NCBI GenBank assembly: GCA_947164985.1
Contig: CAMUYI010000001.1
Coordinates: 186,001-250,000 of the forward strand
Source of the DNA: an uncultured Bacteroidales bacterium
GTDB lineage: Bacteria; Bacteroidota; Bacteroidia; Bacteroidales; Paludibacteraceae
DNA length: 64,000 nucleotides
Reading direction: 5' to 3'
Positions 26,800 through 37,455 of this stretch are shown piece after piece (within the stretch, counting starts at the first letter, position 1; each line of letters opens with the position of its first letter). Position numbers and translations under genes: made by a program. Below the pieces are notes generated by a model, which worked only from the letters and a program-made list of their open reading frames with translations, made no database searches and had not been told where the DNA came from.

Positions 26800-27250
26800 G
26801 TGTAAATGCTTGCTTATCGCGAAGTCGGCTTGCTCCCTTAATGGAGTAAAAAGTAGCTATCAGGAGTAGCATAAAGAGCCAAGGCGTGTCGCCGAGGGGG
26901 GCGGGATCGGGGACAACACCCGTCGGGTCGTCATCTTCACCCGGCTCATCCTCAAATGGATCCGATAGGCGAATTCTCCGTGGTCCATTGTTCTGCTGCC
27001 CCGGAACATAGGACGCGGGGTGCCCTGAAGAGGTGAGATATACAGATGATGTACTACGGAACTGATAGGTCGGCGCGGCAGATACATAGGAAGTGGTAGC
27101 GGTGGATTGATATATCGGTTGATACCCCCACGCCTTAGATTGATCATTTCTATCATATCCGTACGCGAAAGCCGCTGTGTGACAGAAGCCACACAGAAGC
27201 AAGATCAGTACATGTCTTATAAATCGATTTTTCATTTTCTCAATTCCCAT
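26780..27250 (-). CDS. Small secreted protein with C-terminal membrane anchor, unknown function
   Basis: 156 residues. Signal peptide (about 1-30, ILLLCGFCHTAAFA), a Tyr/Ser/Thr-rich middle, an acidic patch (DPFEDEPGEDDDP), then PAPLGDTPWLFMLLLIATFYSIKG and a basic tail. The short PLGD-W plus helix plus RLRDK end resembles C-terminal anchors of small proteins that accompany large Bacteroidota surface proteins. The first ATG (27250) has AGGAGG nine bases upstream, so I kept it although MKNRF five codons on would also work. It lies 14 bases downstream of the giant gene and is probably cotranscribed. Confidence 0.75.
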   Translation of the reverse strand: MGIEKMKNRFIRHVLILLLCGFCHTAAFAYGYDRNDQSKAWGYQPIYQSTATTSYVSAAPTYQFRSTSSVYLTSSGHPASYVPGQQNNGPRRIRLSDPFEDEPGEDDDPTGVVPDPAPLGDTPWLFMLLLIATFYSIKGASRLRDKQAFTQKNRPI

Positions 27251-27264
27251 TTTTCATTCCCTCC

Positions 27265-30200
27265 TTATCTGATTTTTTGACCAAAGACCGTATATACATG
27301 TCCGTCGCGCAATATCAGCACATGCCCGTCTTTGACGATTTTAACGATTTCATTTTTACTGTTTGCCTTTTGCTCCACGCCGGTCGTGATCGGTCCTTCT
27401 CCTGAATCGTCGGGATGATAACCGGGTCGACGGATGAAGTACCGCATCTCATGGTTCACTTCCGGTGTCTCTATCTCCAGACAGATACCGTCCATGATCG
27501 GGCGCTCGGTATCAGTCAGCGCATCGTAAAGCACCAGGTTGCCGTCTATATTATTGACGCCGGTGAACCAGAGATAGGAAATCGGTTCAAAAGGCAGTTC
27601 GCTATTATAGAAGGAGATAGGTACATTGACAATCTCGGAACGCAGGTCAATACTGAGTCCGCTGTTGCCCTCTACGGCGTAAATATTAAACGGCGTAGCC
27701 GGAGCCGAAGTAGCGGTGTAGTTATCGATATTGAGGGTCGTCAGTGTAGCGTCCTCGCCGCGTATGATGGCATCGTCGAATCCTTGTCCGAGCAGCAGAC
27801 GCGAGGTACAACGCGCGGATGCAGGGTTAACCGCCGTAACGGTCATTATACCTTTATTATATATCGCGCTCGCGTGTGCGCGCTTGGGCGCTGGAGCCGG
27901 ATCTGCAGGCAAAGGCCGGGTAATCTGGCTCGCATCGGTGACAATACGGTTGGTATTGAGGGTCACCTCGAGTGATTTAGCCGCATCTCCTTTCGCCTTG
28001 AGCACGATCGCATGCATCGGAGGCAGGTAGCGCGTCAAGGAGCTGATAGCATCTGCTTCTGCAAGCGCTGCGTATGTAATCGTAGTATATGCGCCGAGGG
28101 CATTCATATAACCGATCTCTGCATCGAGGAGCGAACGGTTATCGGCGATGAATCCCCAGATGTCGATATAGCCCATCGTCGGGTTACCGAAAACGAATGA
28201 GGTAGCGGCTGTACCATTGGTGAGGGTATAACTCTGGCTTGTAACCAATCTGCCGGGATAGAACGCCATCTTGCCTACGTTCTCTGCGCCCCCTGCGTTC
28301 TCCGCACGTTTGGCGCGAAGACCGGACTCGTACAAACTCCACACTTTATCGCCCGACTTGGTGTAGTAATAATAGATATCGTCGCTCTTGGGCAGACGTA
28401 CATCCGCTTCCCTGCCCGATGCCGTGCGGGTGAAGACCGCCCATCCTTGTGCCGGCTGGAGCGGAAGCGTAAGGGCGTTGGTTACTTTGGACCAAGTCGC
28501 GGCCTCGGTAGCGATAGTGTCTCTCTCCGGACCATTATTCTGATGGATCGCATCGCGACTATAGAGGGAGAGCCAGAAGGAAGCGTTACCAGTGGAATGA
28601 TTACGTCCGGAAGCATCGAACGTTCCTACTTCCCATATCGGCGTCTCTCCGTTCAGATCGGCGTTCGACATGAATAGATCGCCGGACAGGAGTCCCTCTA
28701 TCGGCGCGGAGCGCAGTGCCCATTTGTTATGCGGCGTACTCAGGTCGGCGATCACGCTGTCATACTCGAGGCGTTGCTGCTGACTCAGCGCTCCGCCCGG
28801 CAGGAAACGGATCGATTTACACCTGTTATACTGGAATCCCACTTGCTGGATCGAGTCCCTGGAGGTGATGGTCGCCGGCAGTACCGGATAAGGCCTACCG
28901 TCCGTCATCGGCGGGATAAGCACATGGGTAGTGGACAGCGGTGCATAACGCGCTTCCTCATGGATCAGCGTATTGTGTTGGTCAATACCAATCCAGTTAT
29001 CCGGGTTATTCCATCTATTATCTGCCGTCTGCGGATCCCATCGCAAGTAATCCGGCACAACGCTTACCGTGAACGGAATCGTACCTACCGGGCAATCATC
29101 GTCTCCTGATTCTTTCCATCCGGCATCGCCCATGTGGGTCATCATCTCGATACCGAAGGTATAGTTATACCCTGCTCTCATGCGGTAGTTGGTCTCCGAA
29201 GCGGGCACAACAATCAATGTATCGTTACCGTTGCGGTAATAACCATCATTACCGCTGCCTATATTCCACGTTCTATCCGGTGCGAGCAAGATATTGTCTA
29301 TACCGTCACGGAAATTGGGGTCATCGGTAGAGAGGAAGAGTATCTGTTTGAGCGCGACCTCCGGAGCTACACCGGAGGGCTGCATCATCAGCGAGTCGAT
29401 TGGTATATCCAATTCTTCATTCGCATGTTCTGCGTCCGCGAGCACTACAATCGGGTACTGCGATTCTTCTTCCGTTCGGTTCAATCCTCCGATAATCAAG
29501 GGCACTCCGCCACCTATACTGGATTTGAGCGCTATATGTACCGGCGTCGGACACACATCGATATTCATATTCTGCAGCACTTCGGAGCCCGAACCCGAAA
29601 TCGGGAAGATCGTATATTTGACGGAGTCATTTACCGGCGTGAGGACTGTCACATTCGACTGATAAAGGGTCAGGAAACCGCCTCTTACCAAATGCTTGAG
29701 AATGGTATAAGGCTTCAGATCGCCAGACGAGAGAGACACGCCGTTTGCTACTTGTATGCGCGCCATCTCTGCGCTGTCCACTTCTACCAGCGCACGAGCA
29801 AACTGGTTGGAGTTATCTTCGCCTCCGTACTGCCCGTCTGCGCGGAGAATATCACGGATTACTTTCTCAATATCTTCGTATTGGTAGCCATAGGTTATTG
29901 CACTGGTTGCCTTCGTGGTGTCGCCGTGCAGCAACCAGTCGTTGTAACATGAACCGGTCACTTCTACCGGCGCTAAGTTATCGAGGAGCAGCGTTCCCTT
30001 GACATGCAGCGAGACATCGTATAAGGAATTGGAGCACATCGCTGCTACCTCTTTCTCCGGTTGCTCATCGCCGTTGAGCGTCAAAATCATTCGGTTGCGG
30101 ACCTTCAACGAGCGGGTCAGCGCACATTGGCTGGATAGCAATTGGTTATAAGCCCCCGCCATGTGAACGACGTAGGTATTATCCGCCGACATCTTCGCCG

Positions 30201-33200
30201 AATGGACCACGTACAGCACCGGGCGTATGGAGTCATCCAAATGCTCGAAGACATATCCCTTACGGAAGACATCCGCTTCCGGTTTGGAAGGATCTTTCTC
30301 ATGGGCCTCATGCGCTTCCAATGTGGTTTCGAACTTAGCGATCAAGCCTTGCAAGTTCGGGAAGATCGAATCGGGTGAGGTCGGCGTATAATGGCGATGG
30401 GGTAATCCGATATGACCATACACCGTATCCTTCGTGGAAGGAAGAATGGCAGGTTTGGTCGCCTCTCCGTAATATCCGTCCTCCAGCTTCAGGAATGTCG
30501 TATCTTTGGATTTGGTAATTTCCTGGATAGTGTAATACTCGGTACCCGCGGCATAGGCCTCATCAGTAAAGCCCTGATAGTCCACACGGAGCACGATATG
30601 GGTAAGCGAGTCGGCTTCGTTCTCGTTCTTACACGTCGTGTTCGCCTGATATACCATCAACGGCGGTTTGGTCGCGAAAATACACATATCATCGATGATG
30701 AAGTCATTTCCATCATCGTTAGCCGCCATGTTATATACCTGCACGCGGAAGTGCGTATATTCCTTATTCATCTCGATCGGGAAATAGATCTGGTACCATT
30801 TATTCGATTGCGCCAGATCACCGGTCATATAGGAAGTAATATCCTCCCATGTGGAGCCATCCAACGAACCTTGTACGGAGAACGTGAAGTTCGGGCAGGT
30901 CTTGCCGGTTTCGTTGCCGGGATTTCCGACGAAGGCGGAGAAGTACATCTTCTGTCCTTCGCAGAGGGTGGTATCGAGGTGCAGCGCTGCTACCTGACCG
31001 GCGGAGGACATACCATCACAGAAGATCATATAGCCGTTGGAGGCACCGCCGTGCTGCTCCATCTTATGCCAGTATGTACCGAACGACGGGATACGGTTGA
31101 TGAGGTTGTACTCACCCATGTTCGCGAGGTTCTCCAAGCCGCCCTTATTATGCGGACGGTTGTCGGGCAAGGATGCCGTCTTCGGATATGCAAAGCCGTA
31201 GGAGGCGTCTGCCCAAGGCAGAGGATGAGGATAGACCGTATATTCCGTACCGGGTTTGTTGTAGTCGAAATTCAAGCGCTCCAACACGTCAAAGTTCTCC
31301 TCTATCTTCATATTGGTGATGATCGCTTTGCCAGAAGTCTCCAGTTTCGGACCAAAACGCTCTTCACGATGATAAATGATCGTATATCGGCAGATATTGA
31401 ACCAGTAGTCACCGCGAACGTTACTTTCTTCTTCCGTACCTACGTTGGTAGAGGCGACACTCTTTGCGCGCAAACAGTATATCACTGTATCGAAATCCTG
31501 TCTGGCAGGCATACTCGTCTTTTTCGGTACATCCAGGAAGTCATTCGCTTCGGTTATCTTAAAAGCGCACGTATCGTATGTTTGGGTTTTGGGATTATAG
31601 GTGTACCAAGCGCAATTGGCATCCCATCCTGCGCACCAAATCATGGAATCCTGGCGGGCTGCATCATCCGACCATGTACCCCAGTTATCATCACGCATGT
31701 AATAGCCGAGGAGGGATTCAGAGTGTTGTCCCTTCCTGATATTATCGTAACTATAACGTTGCTCGGTCTTCAACAAGAGACGATTATTTAACGGCGCACG
31801 AACCACGTGATCCTCCATGTATCTTTCGTTACTATACGTGGCTGCTACAGGACTCTTATAGCCCTCCAGCCGCGCTGCCATCTCCGTCCAGGGATGCAAT
31901 TCAAACACCTCACGAATCGAGAGCGTCGGCTCGGTAATCGCCTCCATCGTATCCAGTTTTGCCCTATCGACGTTATTCGTTTCTTTCATAGAAAGCGGCA
32001 GGTTGTCGTAATAAACGCTCAAATCCACGGCATAAGTAACCGTTCTTTTATTTATAGGCGGATAGACCATTGGCGCCTTGGAAGGCGGATCCTTACGGGC
32101 GTTATAATCCGCCGAAGGATAATGGAAAACGGTATAACGTCCCTGCGTCACGAGTTTCTTGCCTCCCTTTCCGTCCGGCACCGAGTCACCAATAGTACGG
32201 AACGGGAAGTTCCATTTACCAGCCGTATTGGTGGGTCGGGTCTGCCATAACGAGTCGGGAACATCCATATCCGATACATCATTTCCTCTTTCGTCTTCCT
32301 TTTCTCTATACCAACGCCACCATCCATAGAAGTTACGCTCACGGATAGGCAACTCGACACGTTGATCCTCGGATTGCTCCACGCCCGAAGCATTATAGTA
32401 ATAGAGAATCGTCTTATTCTCATGAACCTGTTGTACACCATCCTTCAGGTCATCACCGGACGCACCTTTCGAGTGTACAAGGTGTTGGTTGCCTTCGAAT
32501 TGGAAGCGGCTGGACTGCGCAACGTGGACGCTGAAGTTAATATACCGCCATCTCTTAAGCTCACCTACCTCCATCGCATAAGCCAGATATATATTTGCCG
32601 AACGCGGCGAACGGATACCGTCTCCTTTACAACGGACAGTAATCGTGCTGTCAGTTACTGCGGTAATCTCGCACCAATCCGGAGTACTACCATCCGCTTC
32701 TATCAAACGAATCTCAGCCAGTGCCGGATTATCCAAGTCCATAGAACCGGTATGATCATCTGATTCTCCGGAATAGGATACCACGTGATTATCTACATCC
32801 AAGATGTTCGTTCCCCATCGGTGATCCGTACCAAAGATAAAGGTGTGGGTGTCATTCTCTCCTTCTTCAATCTCCGGCGGGAAGACATACGTATATTCAT
32901 CGTTTTCTACCGTACATATCAGCGAGTCGTACTCAGCCTCATGATACGTCTTACGGATAAGCGGTATCTTGAGATGGGCATCCTCGACGGATTTGAAACT
33001 GCTCCATTGGTCAGCAAAGTGATAGTCCGGTGCATCGCGTTGCAGCGAGATCCGTACGTCAAGCGTATCAACGATATTCACATACTTGCCGCCGTATTGA
33101 ATTTCGGTAGGACTGTCGCCAGAAGGCGTTACAATGGTGGTCAGATCTGTACTGTTCGTCGATCGGCTCAATCCGCTCGCTCCGGCACTAAACCGGCTGT

Positions 33201-36200
33201 CACGGATGAGGGTGAAAGTCGTGTCTGTTTTCCAAGCCTTTGAAGGGTCAACAAGATTCGCGATGCTGGTTTCGTCCTCAAGTCCGCAGTAAGTGATGGC
33301 GTTATTGAGCAGCATGGAATAGACGTGACGGGCTTTATAACGCGTCTGAACGGAAGCACCCGTCGTGTTGTTATACCCGAACTCCAGTTGGGGCTTGTTC
33401 GGGTAGGCTCCATTATTGAGGAGGTCATACTCATGCTCCAAATAGGTGAACGAGAACACGGTTGCCTCCGTTTCATTCGTTGTCAAAGTGAGGGAAGGAA
33501 CATCTTCTGTTACGGTCAGCTTGAGCCACTTGTCATTGCCGTATTTCAGTTTGACCTGCTCCTCAAAGTTCTCATTGTCATTTACATATACGTTTACGTA
33601 ATCATAGGTCAGCGTGGCTGTTGTCTTAAGATCATCCTTTGCCAGCACTCCCGGATTATTTTCATCGTCAATAATGAATTTCAAACCTACAGGATCGTCT
33701 ATCTCCAGCGTGAACTGCTTCATTCCTTGATTTACATACGTATATCTCCATAGTGTGATATACTTGGTATCACTATTGGCTGCGTCCGCAGAACCTTTCA
33801 CCAACTGGGTCTTACCATCCTCTTTCTTGTAGAGCGTATTACCCTTGAGCTCGTACTGACGGAAGATGAGTCCGCCGGAGCCCGCCATGATGAAATAGCG
33901 TTGTCCATTCACTACCGCAGACCATACCAACTCCTCGCTCTCCAAGGTCGTCTGTACCAGAGGTACTCGGCAGCTAACCGGATTAGTAACAGCATCTATC
34001 GTAACCGAGGTGGTGATAAGGAGCGTATCATAATTCGGTCCGGATTCGTTATTATCCTTTGTAATCAACGCTACGTGATCGTCAAGGGTCCTTTCGTTAA
34101 CGATATCGAAATAGCTGGAAGGACCACCGGTGGTAAAGGTACACTGATCGACATTAATGCGCAATGCTGAAGTGTGATCCTCGGAGGACAATATTTCCTC
34201 CGCAAGCACATGACCCTCTGTATCCAACAATTGGCGGGAACGCACTTTTGCGAGAGTGAAATTCAGTATCTTCTCGGCATCCTTCAGCGGGCTGAACATA
34301 TAGGCAGGAACTTCCGGAGAAAGCACGAGTTTCTCCCCCGTTACGCCATAATGCACCGTCTTGGTACGGACGATGATATCGCGGTAACGCGAACCGTCGG
34401 GACGGATATGCAGTCCCGGCGCACCCTCTTTCCAACGACCGTAGTACTCTTTGATTTTATTGGGACCTAAAGGTCTAAGAGTAATACGAATAGTATCGAT
34501 GATATCGATATATTGGCCCTCATAGAGCACATCCACCGGTGTATTCAAGCCGCTGGTAATGAGGCGTCCGAAATAGTTCTTTTCCAAGCGGTCGTTCATG
34601 TGCGGTTTATTCTCGTCGCTCACTGTTCCTAACGATTCCACGCGCGCATCGCGTATATATTCAAAGGTCTCATCCAAGCGGTAATTGCTGTTAAGACGCA
34701 TTTGTGTATATTCGGTAATCTTATTGTCATTCGGATGGAAATACGTAATTTTGTCGCCTACCATCATCTGCAGCATCAGTTGCTTGCCGATGAGTTTGGA
34801 CCATACTCCGTTTTGTATCGCTTCGTCTTGGTGAATACCGAACGTAATCGTGTCCGTCCATTCCACCGTTGTGTCGGGCAGAACCACATAATGCTCATCT
34901 ACTACGCCCACACCGGAAATGGTGAAGTTTGTTCCCGAACCCGTCGTTCCGTCGAATTGATTATCTTCTGCGTTATAGACGATCGTATCGCCCTCTACGA
35001 GCGTGCGCTCCGTGCGAACCGTATCTCCGGCTACTGTATGCAGATAGTGGGTAGAGAAGAGTTTGGTATTCTCTATACAGGGAGACATAGGATCCGGCCA
35101 GCCTTTGGTCGATTGGAAAAGACCCGCCCACGAGGTATTCGCCAAAACAGTATTCTGAATTTCATAATACAGACCGATATACTCATCATTGTCCGGCGCG
35201 AAGTGCTCATAGAACATAACGGAATCGACAGCGCCATGCTCCATTTCACGTCTCGGATCCAGCACATATTCGCCGTCCGCACACTCGGCACAGACGGTGT
35301 TATTTCCGATTAACAGATAGGTACTGAGGTAACGCGAGTCGGTATTATTAGCATCTGACATACCTTGGTACGTGTCCGTCCAATCCGTGAAATGCCGCAC
35401 TCTCGCAAAACGAGGAGCAGACGCATTCGGGTGGGTCAGGAAATAGCGTTCGCCGTCCTGCATAAACGAGATAGCCACTCTAATACTTCCCTTGTATTTG
35501 GCTTGCGCATAAAGGATCAGGGAGTCTTTGCCGTCTCCGTCGGAATCTGAGAATGTTACCACATCGCCCGGTTTATACTTTGTAAAAATTCCTGTTGTGG
35601 TATCCTCTAAGGTGTACCAACCAAGGAACTCATATCCGTCCAACAAACGCGGTTCACTCAGTACTACACTCGTTTCTCCCGCCTTGGCATGTGTGTTCGG
35701 AAGCGTTGCTCCGAAGTGGCCGTTGTTATCGTAGCGGACATATTTGTCTTTCTCTGCGCGTACGAACTCCAGTCCGCCGTTTGTAGTACTTTTGTTGGTA
35801 TAGACACGCGCCCAACCGGTCATGTTTCCGGTAACTGTCTGACTCGGGTCATCGGCTAAGGGCACCGTATTACCGACCACGTACTCGCTCCATCCGTCGA
35901 CATCGAAACCCTCATCTTCATCGCTGAACTCCGCCTCCGAATACAGCGTCGCTTTGATTCTGAGAGCTGTATAGGCGCTGGTGATTGTCCACATCTCGTT
36001 ACATATCCATGAGGTATCTCCCGGCTCGGGGTGCATCTCGATGTTACGATACCTGCCTCCACCTGCGTCCACTCTAAGGAACACACCCGCAGGACGGAAT
36101 TCCACACCGAGGTTCGGCTTGCTTGTCTGCGTCACGTCCACGATCATACGTCCGTAAGCACCTCGCGGAGCTGGCTTATCCATATGTTGGAGCTTCAAGG

Positions 36201-37344
36201 TATCGATATTCTTGAACTGCGAGTTAAATGCATCACCTTGGTCCGTATGGCAATACTTATTCTGATAACCCACATAGTAGTACGTACTATCGGGTTCAGG
36301 CACATTCATATAATCGGTCATGTAGTAGCTTGTCTCTCCAAGACGCTCCATGCAGACCAGATGGTCGATGGTATAAATCTTGCGCCAGGAGGTGTAAGCG
36401 TTGGGATTTTTCTCATAGCCACTATGGTACCGTACATAATCCTGCTCGTCGTAGGCAAAGAAATACGAATCCGCGCACGAAGAAGTCGTCACCTCATCCA
36501 ATATATAGAGACGGAAGATAACACGCTTGGTCGGCTTGTGCTTGGTATCCGCAAAAGCATACATCGCCTGACCGGGTTTGGCGGTTAAGCTGTTATTGCT
36601 GTATTTGTAATCCGATGTGGTAGTATTGAAACTAACCACTGAAGCATTAAGATAAGCCATAGGGTTACCGTTGCCTCGGGGTATATCCAACCAATACACT
36701 TCGCGGTAGGGCAGACCTAAGAAACCATACCCTTTCGCACCGTCAAACTTAGTGCTTCTGCCCATCGTGTTATTCGGGTCAAAGGAAGTCCCAGCGGAAC
36801 TGGTCGGCACGACAAAGATGGCGTTACAGATGTTAGCATGGTTCGCCTCTCTGGTCAAATAGCCTTGGTACATAAACGAACTACTAGGGGAGCACACTAA
36901 GGTATAGGAATCGCCTCCGGGATTGGTACTCCACATCGTATAGCCGATACCGTCAAATGGATAACTTGTACCACTCTTAAGGAACGGGACAGGATCATCA
37001 ATCGTCCAGATTGAAGGAGATGCTGGCTCAGTAGCTCCGTCATCTTGTGGAATCAACTTCAGGATGTTTCCACTACCTTTATCATCCCAGTTGTAGTAAT
37101 TGAAATGACCACCCGTAAAACCCGGATAATGGCACACGAAATACTCCACGTCGGGCGTGGCAGGATTGTTGTCATCATCAATCATGACAGACAGCAAGAT
37201 ATGGTCACCCTGCTTGAGATTGACCACCAAACCACCATCCGTCGGCGTATAACCGAGTCCATACGTTCCTATAGAGACAAATAGTATAGAAATCAACAGC
37301 AGAATTCGTACCCTACAAAGATTTTTTAAACAGACAATACCCAT
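27265..37344 (-). CDS. Giant secreted surface protein (3359 residues) with sorting-type C-terminus
   Basis: The largest gene here, one uninterrupted frame. A signal peptide (RILLLISILFVSIGTYG) leads into long beta-rich, Asp/Thr-rich extracellular sequence. Recognisable pieces: an InlB-type repeat near residues 530-610 (GYEFLGWYTLEDTTTG...YKPGDVVTF), a discoidin/CBM-like domain near 2125-2220 (GSLDGSTWEDITSYM...FRVQVYNMAANDDGNDFIIDDMCIF), and a C-terminus KIVKDGHVLILRDGHVYTVFGQKIR that resembles the T9SS-type tail which targets proteins to the outer surface. No catalytic motif is seen. Upstream is a membrane AraC regulator on the same strand but with a separate promoter; downstream is a small anchored protein. 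It may be an adhesin or matrix protein. Confidence 0.9.
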   Translation of the reverse strand: MGIVCLKNLCRVRILLLISILFVSIGTYGLGYTPTDGGLVVNLKQGDHILLSVMIDDDNNPATPDVEYFVCHYPGFTGGHFNYYNWDDKGSGNILKLIPQDDGATEPASPSIWTIDDPVPFLKSGTSYPFDGIGYTMWSTNPGGDSYTLVCSPSSSFMYQGYLTREANHANICNAIFVVPTSSAGTSFDPNNTMGRSTKFDGAKGYGFLGLPYREVYWLDIPRGNGNPMAYLNASVVSFNTTTSDYKYSNNSLTAKPGQAMYAFADTKHKPTKRVIFRLYILDEVTTSSCADSYFFAYDEQDYVRYHSGYEKNPNAYTSWRKIYTIDHLVCMERLGETSYYMTDYMNVPEPDSTYYYVGYQNKYCHTDQGDAFNSQFKNIDTLKLQHMDKPAPRGAYGRMIVDVTQTSKPNLGVEFRPAGVFLRVDAGGGRYRNIEMHPEPGDTSWICNEMWTITSAYTALRIKATLYSEAEFSDEDEGFDVDGWSEYVVGNTVPLADDPSQTVTGNMTGWARVYTNKSTTNGGLEFVRAEKDKYVRYDNNGHFGATLPNTHAKAGETSVVLSEPRLLDGYEFLGWYTLEDTTTGIFTKYKPGDVVTFSDSDGDGKDSLILYAQAKYKGSIRVAISFMQDGERYFLTHPNASAPRFARVRHFTDWTDTYQGMSDANNTDSRYLSTYLLIGNNTVCAECADGEYVLDPRREMEHGAVDSVMFYEHFAPDNDEYIGLYYEIQNTVLANTSWAGLFQSTKGWPDPMSPCIENTKLFSTHYLHTVAGDTVRTERTLVEGDTIVYNAEDNQFDGTTGSGTNFTISGVGVVDEHYVVLPDTTVEWTDTITFGIHQDEAIQNGVWSKLIGKQLMLQMMVGDKITYFHPNDNKITEYTQMRLNSNYRLDETFEYIRDARVESLGTVSDENKPHMNDRLEKNYFGRLITSGLNTPVDVLYEGQYIDIIDTIRITLRPLGPNKIKEYYGRWKEGAPGLHIRPDGSRYRDIIVRTKTVHYGVTGEKLVLSPEVPAYMFSPLKDAEKILNFTLAKVRSRQLLDTEGHVLAEEILSSEDHTSALRINVDQCTFTTGGPSSYFDIVNERTLDDHVALITKDNNESGPNYDTLLITTSVTIDAVTNPVSCRVPLVQTTLESEELVWSAVVNGQRYFIMAGSGGLIFRQYELKGNTLYKKEDGKTQLVKGSADAANSDTKYITLWRYTYVNQGMKQFTLEIDDPVGLKFIIDDENNPGVLAKDDLKTTATLTYDYVNVYVNDNENFEEQVKLKYGNDKWLKLTVTEDVPSLTLTTNETEATVFSFTYLEHEYDLLNNGAYPNKPQLEFGYNNTTGASVQTRYKARHVYSMLLNNAITYCGLEDETSIANLVDPSKAWKTDTTFTLIRDSRFSAGASGLSRSTNSTDLTTIVTPSGDSPTEIQYGGKYVNIVDTLDVRISLQRDAPDYHFADQWSSFKSVEDAHLKIPLIRKTYHEAEYDSLICTVENDEYTYVFPPEIEEGENDTHTFIFGTDHRWGTNILDVDNHVVSYSGESDDHTGSMDLDNPALAEIRLIEADGSTPDWCEITAVTDSTITVRCKGDGIRSPRSANIYLAYAMEVGELKRWRYINFSVHVAQSSRFQFEGNQHLVHSKGASGDDLKDGVQQVHENKTILYYYNASGVEQSEDQRVELPIRERNFYGWWRWYREKEDERGNDVSDMDVPDSLWQTRPTNTAGKWNFPFRTIGDSVPDGKGGKKLVTQGRYTVFHYPSADYNARKDPPSKAPMVYPPINKRTVTYAVDLSVYYDNLPLSMKETNNVDRAKLDTMEAITEPTLSIREVFELHPWTEMAARLEGYKSPVAATYSNERYMEDHVVRAPLNNRLLLKTEQRYSYDNIRKGQHSESLLGYYMRDDNWGTWSDDAARQDSMIWCAGWDANCAWYTYNPKTQTYDTCAFKITEANDFLDVPKKTSMPARQDFDTVIYCLRAKSVASTNVGTEEESNVRGDYWFNICRYTIIYHREERFGPKLETSGKAIITNMKIEENFDVLERLNFDYNKPGTEYTVYPHPLPWADASYGFAYPKTASLPDNRPHNKGGLENLANMGEYNLINRIPSFGTYWHKMEQHGGASNGYMIFCDGMSSAGQVAALHLDTTLCEGQKMYFSAFVGNPGNETGKTCPNFTFSVQGSLDGSTWEDITSYMTGDLAQSNKWYQIYFPIEMNKEYTHFRVQVYNMAANDDGNDFIIDDMCIFATKPPLMVYQANTTCKNENEADSLTHIVLRVDYQGFTDEAYAAGTEYYTIQEITKSKDTTFLKLEDGYYGEATKPAILPSTKDTVYGHIGLPHRHYTPTSPDSIFPNLQGLIAKFETTLEAHEAHEKDPSKPEADVFRKGYVFEHLDDSIRPVLYVVHSAKMSADNTYVVHMAGAYNQLLSSQCALTRSLKVRNRMILTLNGDEQPEKEVAAMCSNSLYDVSLHVKGTLLLDNLAPVEVTGSCYNDWLLHGDTTKATSAITYGYQYEDIEKVIRDILRADGQYGGEDNSNQFARALVEVDSAEMARIQVANGVSLSSGDLKPYTILKHLVRGGFLTLYQSNVTVLTPVNDSVKYTIFPISGSGSEVLQNMNIDVCPTPVHIALKSSIGGGVPLIIGGLNRTEEESQYPIVVLADAEHANEELDIPIDSLMMQPSGVAPEVALKQILFLSTDDPNFRDGIDNILLAPDRTWNIGSGNDGYYRNGNDTLIVVPASETNYRMRAGYNYTFGIEMMTHMGDAGWKESGDDDCPVGTIPFTVSVVPDYLRWDPQTADNRWNNPDNWIGIDQHNTLIHEEARYAPLSTTHVLIPPMTDGRPYPVLPATITSRDSIQQVGFQYNRCKSIRFLPGGALSQQQRLEYDSVIADLSTPHNKWALRSAPIEGLLSGDLFMSNADLNGETPIWEVGTFDASGRNHSTGNASFWLSLYSRDAIHQNNGPERDTIATEAATWSKVTNALTLPLQPAQGWAVFTRTASGREADVRLPKSDDIYYYYTKSGDKVWSLYESGLRAKRAENAGGAENVGKMAFYPGRLVTSQSYTLTNGTAATSFVFGNPTMGYIDIWGFIADNRSLLDAEIGYMNALGAYTTITYAALAEADAISSLTRYLPPMHAIVLKAKGDAAKSLEVTLNTNRIVTDASQITRPLPADPAPAPKRAHASAIYNKGIMTVTAVNPASARCTSRLLLGQGFDDAIIRGEDATLTTLNIDNYTATSAPATPFNIYAVEGNSGLSIDLRSEIVNVPISFYNSELPFEPISYLWFTGVNNIDGNLVLYDALTDTERPIMDGICLEIETPEVNHEMRYFIRRPGYHPDDSGEGPITTGVEQKANSKNEIVKIVKDGHVLILRDGHVYTVFGQKIR

Positions 37345-37376
37345 ATCATTTTGATTTTTTATGCGTTAAAAGTGTG

Positions 37377-37407
37377 CAAAATTACAAAAAGACGGGCGCT
37401 TATGCAA
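37377..37407 (-). promoter_or_regulatory. Promoter of the giant surface protein gene
   Basis: Minus-strand TTG (37405-37407), 20-base spacer, TAATTTTG (37377-37384); the leader is about 30 bases. Confidence 0.75.
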
Positions 37408-37455
37408 GCACCCGAATAAAGTATTGTATCAAAGTCGCGAAAAATGCTCGATTTT

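Noticed and set aside
29134-31791. Plus-strand frames up to 459 aa opposite the giant surface gene
   Set aside because: They are rich in Arg, Ile and His in the way of reverse-strand shadows and have no start signals or family motifs; the minus frame is continuous for 3359 codons.
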